64,000 nt of DNA from Platycnemis pennipes. Taxonomy: Eukaryota > Arthropoda > Insecta > Odonata > Platycnemididae. How positions within the stretch are numbered: the stretch's first letter is position 1; each line of letters begins with the position of its first letter. The stretch spans positions 123,462,133-123,526,132 of the forward strand of contig OW121853.1 in assembly GCA_933228895.1 (NCBI GenBank), read 5' to 3'. The notes beneath the pieces were generated by a model, which worked only from the letters and a program-made list of their open reading frames with translations, did not search any database and was not told the origin of the DNA. Shown in pieces: positions 31,644 through 42,937 of this stretch. Both the position numbers and the translations under genes were made by a program.

Positions 31644-32083
31644 AATCAATCATCAGTGGTCAACAATCCTAGGATTGGTTTGACGCAGCCCTCCACTCGA
31701 TTCTTCAATCGGCCAACCTCTTCATATTAGCGTAGTTCCTCTCTTTCATATCTCTCACGACGTGTTCTATAATAACTCATCCTAGGCCTGCCTTTTCCAT
31801 TCTTCCCGTTCACTTTTCCCACGACGATAGTCTTCATCAGGCCATCGTGTCCTAAGATGTGGCCGATCAAGTTGTCCCGTCTTCTTTCTAGTGTTCTCAG
31901 CAGACTTTTCTTTTCTCCCACTCTTCTTAGGACTTCTTCATTTGTCACTCAGTCGATCTATTTTATCTTCGTCATTCTTCGGTAGCACCACATTTCGAAT
32001 GCTTCCACCCTTTTCTTCTACGCTGCTGTCATCGTCCATGCCTCACTGTCGTAAAGAAACGTGCTCCAGATCTACACCTATGC
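31644..32083 (-). pseudogene. RTE-like LINE C-terminal relic, first part of the insert
   Basis: The frame 31948-31727 reads TNEEVLRRVGEKKSLL, RRRDNLIGHILGHDG and GKNGKGRPRMSY. The 3' end on the left is GGTTTGACGCAGCCCTCCAC. The sequence stops at GTGCTCCAGAT, where LINE DNA begins. Confidence 0.8.
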
Positions 32084-32165
32084 GATACTCCGCAAGCCAC
32101 CTCGACGGTGTGTGGCAGGGGGTGAATATCACTAAACATGCACTAATGACAGGCAGCTGGGCTAT
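32084..32165 (-). mobile_element. CR1-like LINE 3' end, minus copy
   Basis: CGATACTCCGCAAGCCACCT and GGTGTGTGGCAGGGGGTGAA are the reversed LINE 3' signature. Only about 80 bases are left before a junction leading to an opposite-strand copy. Confidence 0.7.
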
Positions 32166-32260
32166 TATATGGACGTTCTACAGATGGCTACATTAGGCTT
32201 CAGATGTACAGATCTAGTACTAATGACGTGTGCTACTAATGACTACTAATGACGTGTGCA

Positions 32261-32817
32261 GCGAAGATCGGCAAGATTTGTAAAGGGACGGTATGATAAC
32301 CTTACTAGCCTAACCAGTCTATTAAATGAATTAAATTGGGAATCATTGTCAGATCGCAGGTTGAAATTTAGACTTAATCTCTTAAACAAATTCCAAGGCA
32401 ATATTTTCAGTGATGATGTTAAAAATATTTTACGAACCCCAACTTACTATGGCAGACTGGACCATAATCATAAAATTAGAGAAATTGATTGCCGAACTGA
32501 CAGATTCAAAATGTCCTTTTTTCCTCGTACTATTAGGGATATGAATAATGGTAAATATATCCAGTACGAGTGTAGCAATGGATAACATTGGTAGCTGCAT
32601 GTTGGTATAAGGACTTAAAGCTAACCCAACTAACAGCATGTTTTTGCATGTATGCTTTGCTATTTTTATCTTTTTTTAAATAGCGTAGTTTTGAACAGTA
32701 CCTATAAAAGTACTGATCCTTTTTTTATGCATGATATGTAATGCATGTTTGGTGAGAGTTCACCCCCTGCCACACACCTTTATGGTGGCTTGCAGGGTAT
32801 TATGTAGATGTAGATCT
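32261..32817 (+). mobile_element. CR1-like LINE 3' fragment, plus copy
   Basis: The frame 32256-32585 is intact over the C-terminal block (QRRSARFVKGRYDNL, ESLSDRRLKFRLNLL, IREIDCRTDRFKMSFF). It is nearly identical to 22514-22843, with few differences, so both are young. The 3' end is CACACCTTTATGGTGGCTTG then GTAGATGTAGAT. Confidence 0.9.
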
Positions 32818-32878
32818 ATTTCATATTCATCATTCTTCGGTAGCACCACATTTCGAATGCTTCCACCTTTTTTTTATA
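32815..32878 (-). mobile_element. RTE-like fragment duplicating 31954-32015
   Basis: GATCTATTTCATATTCATCA, then TTCGGTAGCACCACATTTCG repeats sequence already present in the RTE relic at 31954-32015. It lies just after the LINE 3' end and inside the 11-base target duplication, so it belongs to the composite insert. Confidence 0.75.
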
Positions 32879-33005
32879 TTGAACTCGAATGCTCTCCCCA
32901 AAAGCGCGTAAGTAGGGGGAGGTTTACCAACAAAAAATATCTTCCAATGCCGGGTTTCGAACCAGGGCCATCTAGATGAGGGGCCAGTACTCCAATCACT
33001 AAACC

Positions 33006-33587
33006 AACGGATAATTACGATATCAATGCACGCAAATGAACGTTAAATACACATAATATCCATTAATCAATACCATAACTCACGCAAATGAAATATTCGT
33101 TCAATATATTACTAGGGGATATAAGGCAAGTGCTAGGCGAATATCCCTCGGGGAAATGTCGTGCAACGCATTCGTGAAGTTCAAGGCCGAGAGATAGCGA
33201 GGGAAGGAGGCAGAAATACGACTACGATTACGCGAATTCATGGAGTACGTGTGACAACTTATAATCAGTGACTCCTCGGCCTCCGTGGCCTTGAACTATC
33301 GCGAGCGAAACGGCGGTCACCGCCCTAACCCAAATCCTTCTGCGGGGCGTCCAGACGAAGATCGCCAATACTGACCTTTTTAGACTTGAATTCCGTACTA
33401 TATCCTTCCATTATGCGGATTGTAAATAATTAATGGGGCTATATCGGTTCGCTAAGTTCAAGGGCGCGAAGTAGAGATAAAGAGACAGTCGCTTTATTCA
33501 TCCAATCGGATCTCTCTCCCCCTCGACTTACAGGCATGCTCACGGAAAATCTGAGAAGAGACTCAATACACCATAGTTGGAATTAAC
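33006..33587. other. No recognisable gene
   Basis: Short frames only; moderately GC-rich between 33130 and 33370. Confidence 0.4.
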
Positions 33588-34511
33588 GATTAACGTAAAA
33601 GAGCTGTGTTATTTAATGGATAAATACCGATCCAGAAAAGCACCTACATGGAAAATCATCTATAGGGTTATAACGCATGCAAAATAATTATATGAGTATG
33701 CTATTATATAGCGCGTTGTAGTTAAATTCTATTTTTTACAAGATCTTTTAACTCATTTTGACTTCGAAACATGACTGACGTGTTGTAGCCACGTTTCATT
33801 TACAAAGTGAGAATACATGCTCAATCCCGATAATACGTATTCTAAAATAATTTAAATATTTTCTTTCTTAGTTTTTAACTATTCCCTTGAAATACAACTC
33901 TTTGTTTTGAATTGTATTAACATTCATATATTTGAAAATTGTTTGGCAACCTTGATATTGCTACCATTTAGAAGCATTGGTATAAATTACACGATGTCAA
34001 TAACGAATGGAGTATTTAAATTACATAAAAAATATAAGAAGGACCTTGGTAAGGTATATTCCTAAATTAAGTTAGTAAATAGGCTTGTAAACACGTTCAG
34101 TCACTAGTACCGTTGCCAATTATAACAACATACTGTAGCGCCACTTTCATGTAACTAAGGAGTTTCTGCTTTTTTTCGGGCAAAAATTTATTACCTAATA
34201 TCGATTAAACAAGTGCGGTAAGGCGAGCACTTTTTTACAATGCTAAATTCTGCATAAAATTCCGCATCTTATATTAGTTTTTCGTCAAAACGACATTTCT
34301 CTTTACATTATTAATCTGCAAATTTTACTGCAAGAGCCATGCTCTGCCGTATGGCCACGTATATAATAGCTTATTTTCAACGTCTTTATTCTTAAAATAT
34401 ATGTTGGTAAGGCCTCACTATTTTATTGCTAATCGACAGAAGGGCCAAAAAAAGATATGTCCTGAAATTTTCACAAAAATGACATCTACTTCATAATTCG
34501 GTGGAGCCTCC
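33588..34511 (-). mobile_element. R3 non-autonomous DNA element, copy 1
   Basis: Inverted relative to copies at 35978, 38060 and 58990. Its right end reads TTCGGTGGAGCCTCC followed by TTAA; the left end is truncated or diverged near AAAAGAGCTGTGTTATT. Shared internal words include GCCACTTTCATGTAACTAAG and GCAAGAGCCATGCTCTGCCG. There is no coding frame. Confidence 0.8.
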
Positions 34512-34516
34512 TTAAA

Positions 34517-35345
34517 ATTAATCGTTAAAAACGTGGTTAACTATTTAATTTAATCGTTACTTTTGAGAAGGGTTAACTTTAAACTTTTAATCGTTAAAAC
34601 TATGCATTAACTGGTACAAAACTAACTTCAGTTAATTTTTTTAAGTTAATTTTTGCGAATATCGACCTATCCGAATTTGGGCGCAAACCTTTGCGCCCAG
34701 GTCCGACAGACAAATGAGAAAATAAAGCGGTATCTAAGAATGCAAGGGTAGTTTTGTAAGAATGCAATGAATAGGCCCTGACGAATACATCATAACAAAA
34801 GAGCATCTACAGTAACTCTATATAACCTAGCCGTTTCCACAGAAATTTTATAATTGTGAAGGATAGGTACATCACTACCGCTCAGAACAATCTTCCGCGG
34901 CAAATTACAGACGCACCATGGTTCGTCAGAAGGTCTTACAATCACGACAACTCAAAAATACCGAAATCGGAGCCCTACCTCAGAATAATCGCTGAATCCT
35001 TTCAGCGGATACTAGGATACCTGACCAAGACACTAAGTAAATGGAATTACACCGAAAATCCCCAATTGAGAATTTTTTAACTCATGGATACCGATGGAAG
35101 AAACCACAATGACAGTTTTCAGTGTTTGTTCAGTCTTTGTTTTTAAAAACAAAAAAAATATCAAGTTCTCTATCACTGCAGCATCCAATTTGCCAAATAA
35201 TCTGAAAAAGTAACTTTTAACGTAAAAGTTACTTTTTTCTTTAACTTTAATCAGTTACTTTTACAGAAAAGTAACTTTTAACTTTAACTAGTTACTTTTT
35301 AGAGAGATTAACTTTAACTTGAATCAGTTGACTTTTTTTGGTAAC
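34517..35345. mobile_element. Candidate hAT-like element with TAACTTT-rich ends
   Basis: The left 150 bases and right 140 bases are dominated by TTAACTTTAA, AAAAGTAACTTTT, TTAATCGTTA and similar words. The right end holds an exact inverted pair AAAAGTAACTTTTAACG / CGTAAAAGTTACTTTTTT. The interior (34690-35200) is ordinary sequence. Such ends resemble those of some hAT families from memory. Exact termini and an 8-bp duplication could not be fixed. Confidence 0.4.
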
Positions 35346-35977
35346 TTTGCTAACTTTGGTACCTTTGTGCAGTATCAATGGTCCTTTTCAAACAGCCTTC
35401 AGAAATCGTCACCAGAGACGGATATAACACAAATCTTACGGGGTGTATACATGGCAAGTCTTCAGAGACGCGCTTTCATCGTGTCCCGGACGAAATACAA
35501 TTCGCGGACGAACCCGTCCAACTCGCCGGCATTGTCCTTCATGGGGGCAGCTAGGAGGGGGGGCAAAATTCCTCCCTATCGCCCCAGCATCCGAGGGCGT
35601 AAATAAAAGAGTTCTGGGCCCAAGGGAAGTCCCACGGAGGGGTCCTCAACAGCCTTGAGGATCGGACGCTTTTACGACCAAAGTTGGCGAATTCCTTAAA
35701 AAAAAATAAAACTCCATACATACTGAGCAGACTACCCCCGCTTAGCAGAAATAGCGTCGTCAAAAGTCGCATCCTTGACAAAATGACGCTATCTACTTGA
35801 GTAGCCAGAATAATTAAAGAAGACTATATTCTGTGAGACTAATAGGTATACAGAATTCGAAATAATTTCGAGAATTTTTCGAAAAGGAATTCGAGGCTTA
35901 TTGAGGAGGGGATCTGCTTGTTATTGCGACTACTAAGTAAAAAGGCGTCAGAAAACTATGATCCTTTGTGACATTAA
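35346..35977. other. No recognisable gene; GC-rich patch
   Basis: 35500-35690 is GC-rich with overlapping frames (GGGGGCAGCTAGGAGGGGGG). No motif recognised. Confidence 0.35.
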
Positions 35978-36905
35978 GGAGATTCCACCGAATTATGGAG
36001 TAAATGTCCTTTTTGTGAAAATTTCAGGACAAATGATTTTATGGCCCTTCTGTCGATTGGCAATAAAATAATACACCATCATAAATTAGAAGAACAAAGG
36101 CATTGAAAATCAGCAACTTTTACGTGGTTATATCAGCAGAGCATGGCTGTTGCAGTATAATTTGAAGAGTAATAATGTTTTTTGACGAAAAACTAATATA
36201 ACATACGCAATTTTGTGTAGAAGTTAACACTGCAAAAAATTGTAGGCCTTACTCCACTTATTAAATTCATATTAATAAATTTTTGTTCGAAAAAAGCAGA
36301 AAACCTTTAGTTACATGAAAATGGCGCCACAGTATGTTGTTAACATTGACAGCAGTACTTGTGACCGAACAAGCTTACGAGTTTATTCACTCACTTAATT
36401 TAGACCTATAGCTAACTAAGATTCTTATCTTTTTTTGTGATTTAAATATGGATACTGGCTATTGACATGGTGCTAAAAATAACAATGCTTCCAAATGGCA
36501 GCAGCAATAGCAGCGTCATTGTTGCCAAACATATTTCTGAAATATTATTATTTATAAAATTCTGAACCAGGAGTATGTAGTATTTACAAGGGCATAGTTA
36601 AACACTAAATAACAAAATATTTACCGCTTTAAAACACATAATAGCAGGAATGAGCATGTATTCTCACTTTGGGAAATTAAACGTGGCAACAACTTGTCAG
36701 CAATGTTCTGATGTCGAAATGGGTTAAAAGAGCTTGTAAAAAATGGAATGGTACTACCAAGTGCAATATAATAGCATGCTCATACAATTATTGTGCATAC
36801 GTTAACAGAATATAGATGAATTTATAAATAGATATTTTTCTGAATCAGAATTTATTCATAAAATATTATAGCCCTTTTACGGGATTTTGACGCGTGGAGA
36901 ACATT
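35978..36905 (+). mobile_element. R3 non-autonomous DNA element, copy 2
   Basis: The left end is TTAA then GGAGATTCCACCGAATTATG. The internal words of R3 follow in order. The right end fades after CTTTTACGGGATTTTGACGC, so the last 15 bases are lost. Confidence 0.8.
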
Positions 36906-36959
36906 TCCGTTGAACAATACCAGAAAATATAATACCTTCGAGTACAGGGTGATTATTTT

Positions 36960-37208
36960 TCCCTGCAGCGCTGTCTCTATACCCTTTTGTACTCGTAATA
37001 GAGATTTTATGACGTAATCAGAAGAGGTCAGACTGCAGTTGAGATTCCGGGCCATATTCAGAACCTTAGCTCAGTTCTCAGCGCACGCTAAGAAGAAGTA
37101 TCACCTTGTAAGAACGATTTTTGTACAACCATTTGACACACTGCAGGTATTTTAGGACGTTAGCAGTGGAAGCGAGACATTAGTTGAGATTCTGAATATG
37201 ACCCTAAG
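36960..37208. repeat. R2 foldback repeat, right part
   Basis: CTCGTAATAGAGATTTTATG, GACTGCAGTTGAGATTCCGG, GCCATATTCAGAACCTTAGC and the end TTGAGATTCTGAATATGACC match 51780-52019. The left half is missing. Confidence 0.7.
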
Positions 37209-37440
37209 GGTACCTGCGTAGATATCAGTTATTGAAAATATTTGTTAAGCCCACGGATATACTTATATCCGTACGAACTTTATTTTTTTTGATAGACCTT
37301 GATAAACACAGCCGGAAAACCCGTGTGGGAAATAAAGTTTTTTAGATTTGGTCTTTAAAAAGTATTTTAGTAACAATATTGAAAAACAGTTCATACTAGT
37401 AACGCCTATCTAGTTTACTCAGTTAAGTGAATAGTTAGTT

Positions 37441-37740
37441 GGGTTCGTTTAGAAAGCGTCGGGAATGGTAGAGGGAAAGCGTCCTGGGCATTTGCTTCTT
37501 CTCAACGAAAGGTTCAAAAAGGGCCTTATTGTTAACGTCCCTTCCGACGGACAGAGTACTGAACAAGAGGTGTCCTTCACACAGCACTCAAATTGGGACT
37601 GGTATAACCACATATTCCAATTTAGTTCCAAAAGATGCACGGCCAAAATGTTTCTCCAAACGAAACACCAACGAAAATTCTGGAAAGAGTCATTAAAGCA
37701 AAATGATTTCACAACTCGATATCTCGGTCTTCGATAATAA
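37441..37740 (-). mobile_element. SINE S1-related fragment
   Basis: GTTAACGTCCCTTCCGACGG and CAGAGTACTGAACAAG, followed by CACAGCACTCAAATTGGGAC and GGTATAACCA, match the S1 body in the same order. No B box is visible; the 5' tRNA-like part seems lost. Confidence 0.5.
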
Positions 37741-38059
37741 GTTTCAACAGAATGGAGCGAATCCGATACAAGGAAGTGAAGCCAAGGAGAGAGCGAAAAC
37801 AGAAAATTCCGAACCGAATCTCCTGGAGGCGGAAGATGACGTCATGCTCATAAACGCGTTGCCTTGACACACTTATTTATTTTTTCGGCAAATCGCGAAT
37901 ATCAAACGAGGAAGAGGGTGACACGGCTCACAGGCGTTAATTATCTCCATGTATTCGACAGGAGGAGGAGCAAGCATCCGTTTCTTGCGCGTCGACGAAG
38001 GCAGTTGAAGAGAGCCTCTCCATAACCCCAAGATTCAACTAAATCGTCTGAGCAATTAT

Positions 38060-38998
38060 GGAGGCTCCACCGAATTATGAAGTCGATGTCATTGTTGTGG
38101 AAATTTCAGGGTACACAATTTTTTGACCTCTCTACCGATTGGAAATAAAATAATGAAGCCTTTCCATAATATATTTGAAGAAAAAAGACGTTGAAAATCA
38201 GATATTTTATGCGTGGCTATACGGCAGAGCATGGCTCTTGCAGTAAGATTTGCAGATTAATAATGTAAAGGAAATGTCGTTTTGACTAAAAATAAATATA
38301 AGATGCGCAATTTTATATAGAATTTAGCATTGTAATTAAGTGATCGCCTTACTACACTTGTTTAATTGATATTAATAAATAATAGCTCGAAAAAAATCAG
38401 AAAATCCTTAGTTACATGAAAGTGGCGCTACAGTATGTTATTATCATTGGCAAAGATACCTACTTGTGACGGAACGTGCTTAGAAGCCTATTTATTAACT
38501 TAATTTAGAAATATACCTGACCATGGCACTTCTTATATTTTTATATAATTTAAATATTTCATATGGTGTAATTAAAACCAATGTTTCCAAATGTTAGTAG
38601 TGTCATTGTTGTCAATCAATTTTCAAAAATATGAATATCAATAAATACAAAACAAAGAGTTTTATTTGCAAGGGAATAGTTTAAAACTAATTAAGAAAAT
38701 ATTTAACCTATTTTAGAATACGTATTAGCGGGATTGAGCATGTATTCTCACTTTGTAAATTAAACGTGGCAACAACGCGTCAGTCATGTTCCGAAGTCAA
38801 AATGAGTTAAAAGAGCTCGTAAAGAATAGAATGCAACTACAAAGTGCATTGTAATAGCATACTCATACAATTATTGTGTATGTGTTATCGCCCTATATTT
38901 TATTTTCCGTTTAGGAGTTTTTCTGGATCGTTATTTATTCATCAAATAACACAGCTCTTTTACGGGATATTGAATCGCGGAGTCACGGTGGAACCTCC
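38060..38998 (+). mobile_element. R3 non-autonomous DNA element, copy 3
   Basis: The best-preserved copy: left end GGAGGCTCCACCGAATTATG, right end AGTCACGGTGGAACCTCC, about 939 bases. Left flank TTAT, right flank TTAA. The flanks across all copies fit a TTA or TTAA target, hence a PIF/Harbinger- or piggyBac-type origin; there is no transposase to decide. Confidence 0.85.
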
Positions 38999-39108
38999 TT
39001 AAGATAGAGAGACTACCAATGGAAAGAAGTCACACAATGCAGCCGGTTTCCCAGATACGACAGAGAGCACTCAGCCAGCAGACCCAAGCGAAATGACCTT
39101 CGCTCCGG

Positions 39109-39785
39109 TGTGTCTAGGGGGCTAGGGCCATTCGCAGTCACCCTGGAAGCGCGTAGATCGAACGACCCACATATATATATCTACATAATACCCTGAAAGC
39201 CAATATAAAGGTGTGTGGTAGGGGGTGAATTCTCACCAAACAATTAGCAAAGCAAGCATGCAATATAATGCTGATAGTTGGGTTCCCTTAAAGTCCTTCT
39301 ACCAACATGCAGCTACACATGCTATCCATTAACGCACACGCATTGGATATAGTATTTACCGCTATTCATACCCCTACTTGTGCGCGGAACAAAGGACATT
39401 TTCAATCTGTCCGTTCGGCAATCCATTTCTCTAATTTTCTGATTATGGTCTATCATTGTTAAGTTGGTGTTCGCAAAATAATTTTAACGTCATCACTAAA
39501 AATATTATCTTGGAATTCATTTAAGAGATTAAGTTTAAATTTCAACCTGCGATCTGACAATGATTCCCATTTTTTTTCATTTAATAGACTGGTTACGCTA
39601 ATAAGGTTATCGCACCGTCCCTTTACAAATCTTGCCGATCTTCGCTGCACACGTTCAAGTTCATCATTTAGGCCGATTTCGTTGGGATCCCAAATACTGG
39701 TAAGGTATTCCAATGAGCTCTAACAAGGGAAGTGTCCAGGGAGCTAGGGCGATTCGCTGTGACCCTGGAATCGCGTAGACCGGAC
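39109..39785. repeat. 50-bp direct repeats flanking a LINE copy
   Basis: GTGTCTAGGGGGCTAGGGCC at 39109 and GTGTCCAGGGAGCTAGGGCG at about 39735 begin blocks that agree over about 50 bases at around 85 percent, ending near CGCGTAGA. The minus-strand LINE at 39180-39725 lies between. Confidence 0.65.
39180..39725 (-). mobile_element. CR1-like LINE 3' fragment
   Basis: The frame 39713-39459 reads EYLTSIWDPNEIGLNDELER, VQRRSARFVKGRCDNL and SDRRLKFKLNLLNEF, with a break before the end. The reversed 3' signature ATCTACATAATACCCTGAAA is at the left. Confidence 0.85.
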
Positions 39786-41334
39786 TCGGATGCAAGGAGC
39801 AGACGAAGGGACAAAAAAAAGACACACGAGCGCAACATTCGAACGAACATTTGAAACACGCGGCTTGCGATACAGTCGATAAGGAAAACGTGAATAACAT
39901 TGCTGACGCTCCATCGCTTAGTTATCAATCGACGGGGCAATCTAATCGTCGACATCTTGACACTTGATGACCTGATGGAGAGAAGCGTCAAGGGAATAGT
40001 TCAATAGCAGAATTTCAACAAGGAAAAAAACCACCTTGTTGGAAATTTCCCAACAAGATTTCTCTAGAACGTAGGGAAAAGCAAGGGAAAATTGAAATTT
40101 CCCTAGAAAAAAATGTGTTTTCTTTGGAAAATTAATTCCCTAGAAAAAACGCTGCTCTAGGGAAAATCTTCAGGCTTAGGGAAAACGTTATCAAGGAGAA
40201 ATTTTCCATATTATTTGAATAATTCCCTTTCAAGTTATCAATTTAGTGATTAAATTTCACCATTTCAAGGTTACTTTTACGTTACGTATATTATCACAAG
40301 AGTTAACAGTCACAACTGACATTTAATAACATTTGGTACCAAACAAATGCATGCTAACCCACTGCACCGCATCGTTGCAGTGCTTGAAGCCAAGCGATTC
40401 AGCAGTATCAACAATGATAATTTCGGAAGAACAGCTTTTTTTTCGAAGATGGGAACATCATATTGGAGATAACTACGTTCCATAATTGGGTAAGATCAAA
40501 AGGTAGGAAGATAAAGAAATCCCTGGCATCTTGTAAGTGCCCAGGGCCTCTTAAGGGTCTTCATCCGGCCCTGCGTTGATAATTACTGAACAAGAGAGGC
40601 ATCTGATTCAGTTCATCTCGCCTGAGCAAGGAGTTGTTGTAAACAACACCTCCCGCTTGTGCGTTACGGTCGCCGTGCCATCACTGGTTACAAAAAAAGA
40701 GCTGTTTTCCCGTCGCGCAACTTTCGTTTTCGATCTTATGGCACGCCGGACACAATGGAGAAGTGGACACGCCCCTAGCGGAGGGGAATGGAAAAAGAGA
40801 GAAAGAAGAAACGCGGCGAGCGATGGGCACCAATTTTAAAGCGGAGCCACTTTTGCGACCGTCCACGTGAGGCTGAAGGCGAATGAATCAAGTGCTCTCG
40901 ATGCCACTGTACGAGAAAAGACAGGGGCTTCCCCCCTTAAAAGTTAAGCAAACGACCCCAAGAACCGCGAGGATCAGATTGCGAGAAGCTCAGACATGCA
41001 GCGATAAACTAAAGATTAAAAAAACAGTCAAATGACCGATAAGCAACCCAGTTCGACTTGCAATCGTTGTTGCCATCGATCGTCGACAATCGCGGAGTCG
41101 GTAGACGCCATTTGGAGATAACTACTTTGGGGTCCGCGAGTGACGCTCAGGAGCTCCAGTCCTTTTGTTTTTACAATTGTTTACTTTATTAATATATACT
41201 CGTATCGCGTGTATTATGCCTCATAGAATATGCAAAGATAGAACTAAACATCTCCCGGGGCTCCACAAGACACATTGGATTCAAAAATTGCTCCGTGGTT
41301 GAAAATGTTTGGGAAGCACTGGGCTAGATAGTTT
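39786..41334. other. No recognisable gene; AGGGAAA word cluster
   Basis: Between 40060 and 40215 the words TAGGGAAAA and TTCCCTAGAAAA recur at least six times in both orientations. Elsewhere short frames; 40730-40860 holds an 87-codon frame with no known motif. Confidence 0.45.
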
Positions 41335-41552
41335 GATCTAGGTATAAAGACTTTTTGCTAACCCAGCATACAGCACGATTATGCATGCTTGCTCTGCTCT
41401 TTAAATATTTTTTGAAATGTTTTAGTTCGACAAAAATACAGCAACTAATCGATTCTCTTTCCGCATGATAGTAGCGCATGTTTGGTGTAGATTCACCCCT
41501 TTCAACACACCTCTATGATGGCTTGCAGGGTATTACGTAGATGTAGATGTAA
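41335..41552 (+). mobile_element. CR1-like LINE 3' end
   Basis: Non-coding tail only: CTAACCCAGCATACAGCA, GCATGTTTGGTGTAGATTCA, ATGGCTTGCAGGGTATTACG, GTAGATGTAGATGTA. Confidence 0.75.
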
Positions 41553-41580
41553 CGCAGTAAACATGTCGTCCATCTATCGA

Positions 41581-41870
41581 CCGGGTTGTGTTTGAAACCG
41601 TCGGGAATAACTCGAACGGTTAACCAAGGAATCACGTGGGATAAACACGAATGGTTCGCAGATTTGGTGCATTCATTGTTAACACAATTGTTTTATCTCA
41701 TCCGTGGGCTCTGGAGTCGAGGCAGATGAGAAAAAGTAAAGTCAAAACCATTAATGATATTTAACGAGGGATTCAGACACACTAAATTTGCAAACCATTC
41801 GTGTTTGTACCAAGTGACTCCTTGGTTACCTATTCGAAATAATCCCGACGGTTTCACACACAGACCCCCT
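41581..41870. mobile_element. M1 foldback MITE, complete copy
   Basis: The left arm GTTGTGTTTGAAACCGTCGG is mirrored by CCGACGGTTTCACACACAGA. The core contains CTCATCCGTGGGCTCTGGAG. Confidence 0.85.
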
Positions 41871-42014
41871 TGAGTCAAATAAAGGAGAAGTCTTCTTGGA
41901 AACACGTATTTGAATCACTATTAGCACGGTAATGTAGTCGGTATGGGTTTCTACTTAGGGAGTATGGCGTCTCCTAACTACTTACTACATACGTGAATTT
42001 CATCCGCATATTAA

Positions 42015-42146
42015 ATTAAATAAAACTTTGTCCTATTCCACACAAATATTATTAAATCTTCCTGACTCAGCTCTTGTTCATGAATTGTAGAGGTCGAAAC
42101 CGGTCGAGCGGTATTTAATAATATTTTTGTGGAACAGTTTTAATTT
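42015..42146. repeat. Hairpin repeat around GTCGAAACCGG
   Basis: AAACTTTGTCCTATTCCACA, then CAAATATTATTAAATC, is mirrored by GTATTTAATAATATTTTTGT, then GGAACAGTTTTAATTTA. The arms are about 38 bases. The loop holds GGTCGAAACCGGTC. A similar plan, with a different arm sequence, is seen at 56465-56690. Confidence 0.7.
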
Positions 42147-42937
42147 ATGTATATAATGTCGAAATTCCACCAAGTTAACTTGCCTGCTATTTCTATGACT
42201 GTTTCTCATAGTCCAGGATACCATACGTGCACGTAGATTACAGATGAGACTAAACGTGTTCACTGCTATCTCGTTAACCTTCAAGGAAATCAAAAGGTAA
42301 GCAAGAGAGCGGCTTATTTTTCCCGACTAATTCCGCACCATATATATCACACGCAGACGATAAAACCGTCATTTTTAATCTCCGCACCTTTATTTCCTGA
42401 ATGAACGCTTGAAGTTGGCGCAGTCACTGTATCCTCGAAAAATCCCAATCAAGAAATTTAGATAACTTATGGTTTCCCACCGCTCGACGCGCGGTCTTGC
42501 GATGAATGGGTGAGGAAAAGAGACGCCTCGCCGAATCTAGGTCAGACTTCGCGACGAAAATACCGGAGGGACCTTATTGGCCAGATGTCTTGATTTTCCA
42601 CGAAACTAAAACTTGTCAGACTCGCATAAACTGTGGAAAACAACATCTAAAATGTAACCAGGAGGATCTTCAGAACAGGTGTAAATAGGTATGCTTCGCA
42701 ATTCCACTGTTTCTAAAAAGTATTCGGCATTATCCACCTGATGATGCAACAGTGTATCGAAACTAGTTGTGAATACATTCTTTTTAAAATCAGTGGAATT
42801 GCAAAGTATATTTTCACCTACTACCACGGTAGTTCCACAAAGTATCAGCCACTTCCATAAACTACAAGATCTTCAGATTTGCTTAACAATGCTTTGGCGT
42901 ATTTCGGTGACGATGTGAGGTTTCTACATTGTTGAGC
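42147..42937. other. No recognised gene
   Basis: A 73-codon minus frame (42827-42606) and a 60-codon plus frame (42506-42688) show no known motif. CACCTGATGATGCAACAGTG near 42740, with ATCGAAACTAGTTGTGAA, resembles the loop of the GTCGAAACCGG hairpins. Confidence 0.35.

Larger units (their letters stand above)
31596..33005 (-). mobile_element. tRNA-derived SINE (S1) split by a composite insertion
   Basis: The SINE body ends at 31643 (CCAATAGACGGAGTACTGAA) and resumes at 32880 with TGAACTCGAATGCTCTCC, then GCCGGGTTTCGAACCAGGGC, the B box read on the minus strand. TGAACTCGAAT is present at 31633-31643 and 32880-32890: an 11-base target duplication around the 1236-base insert. Confidence 0.8.
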
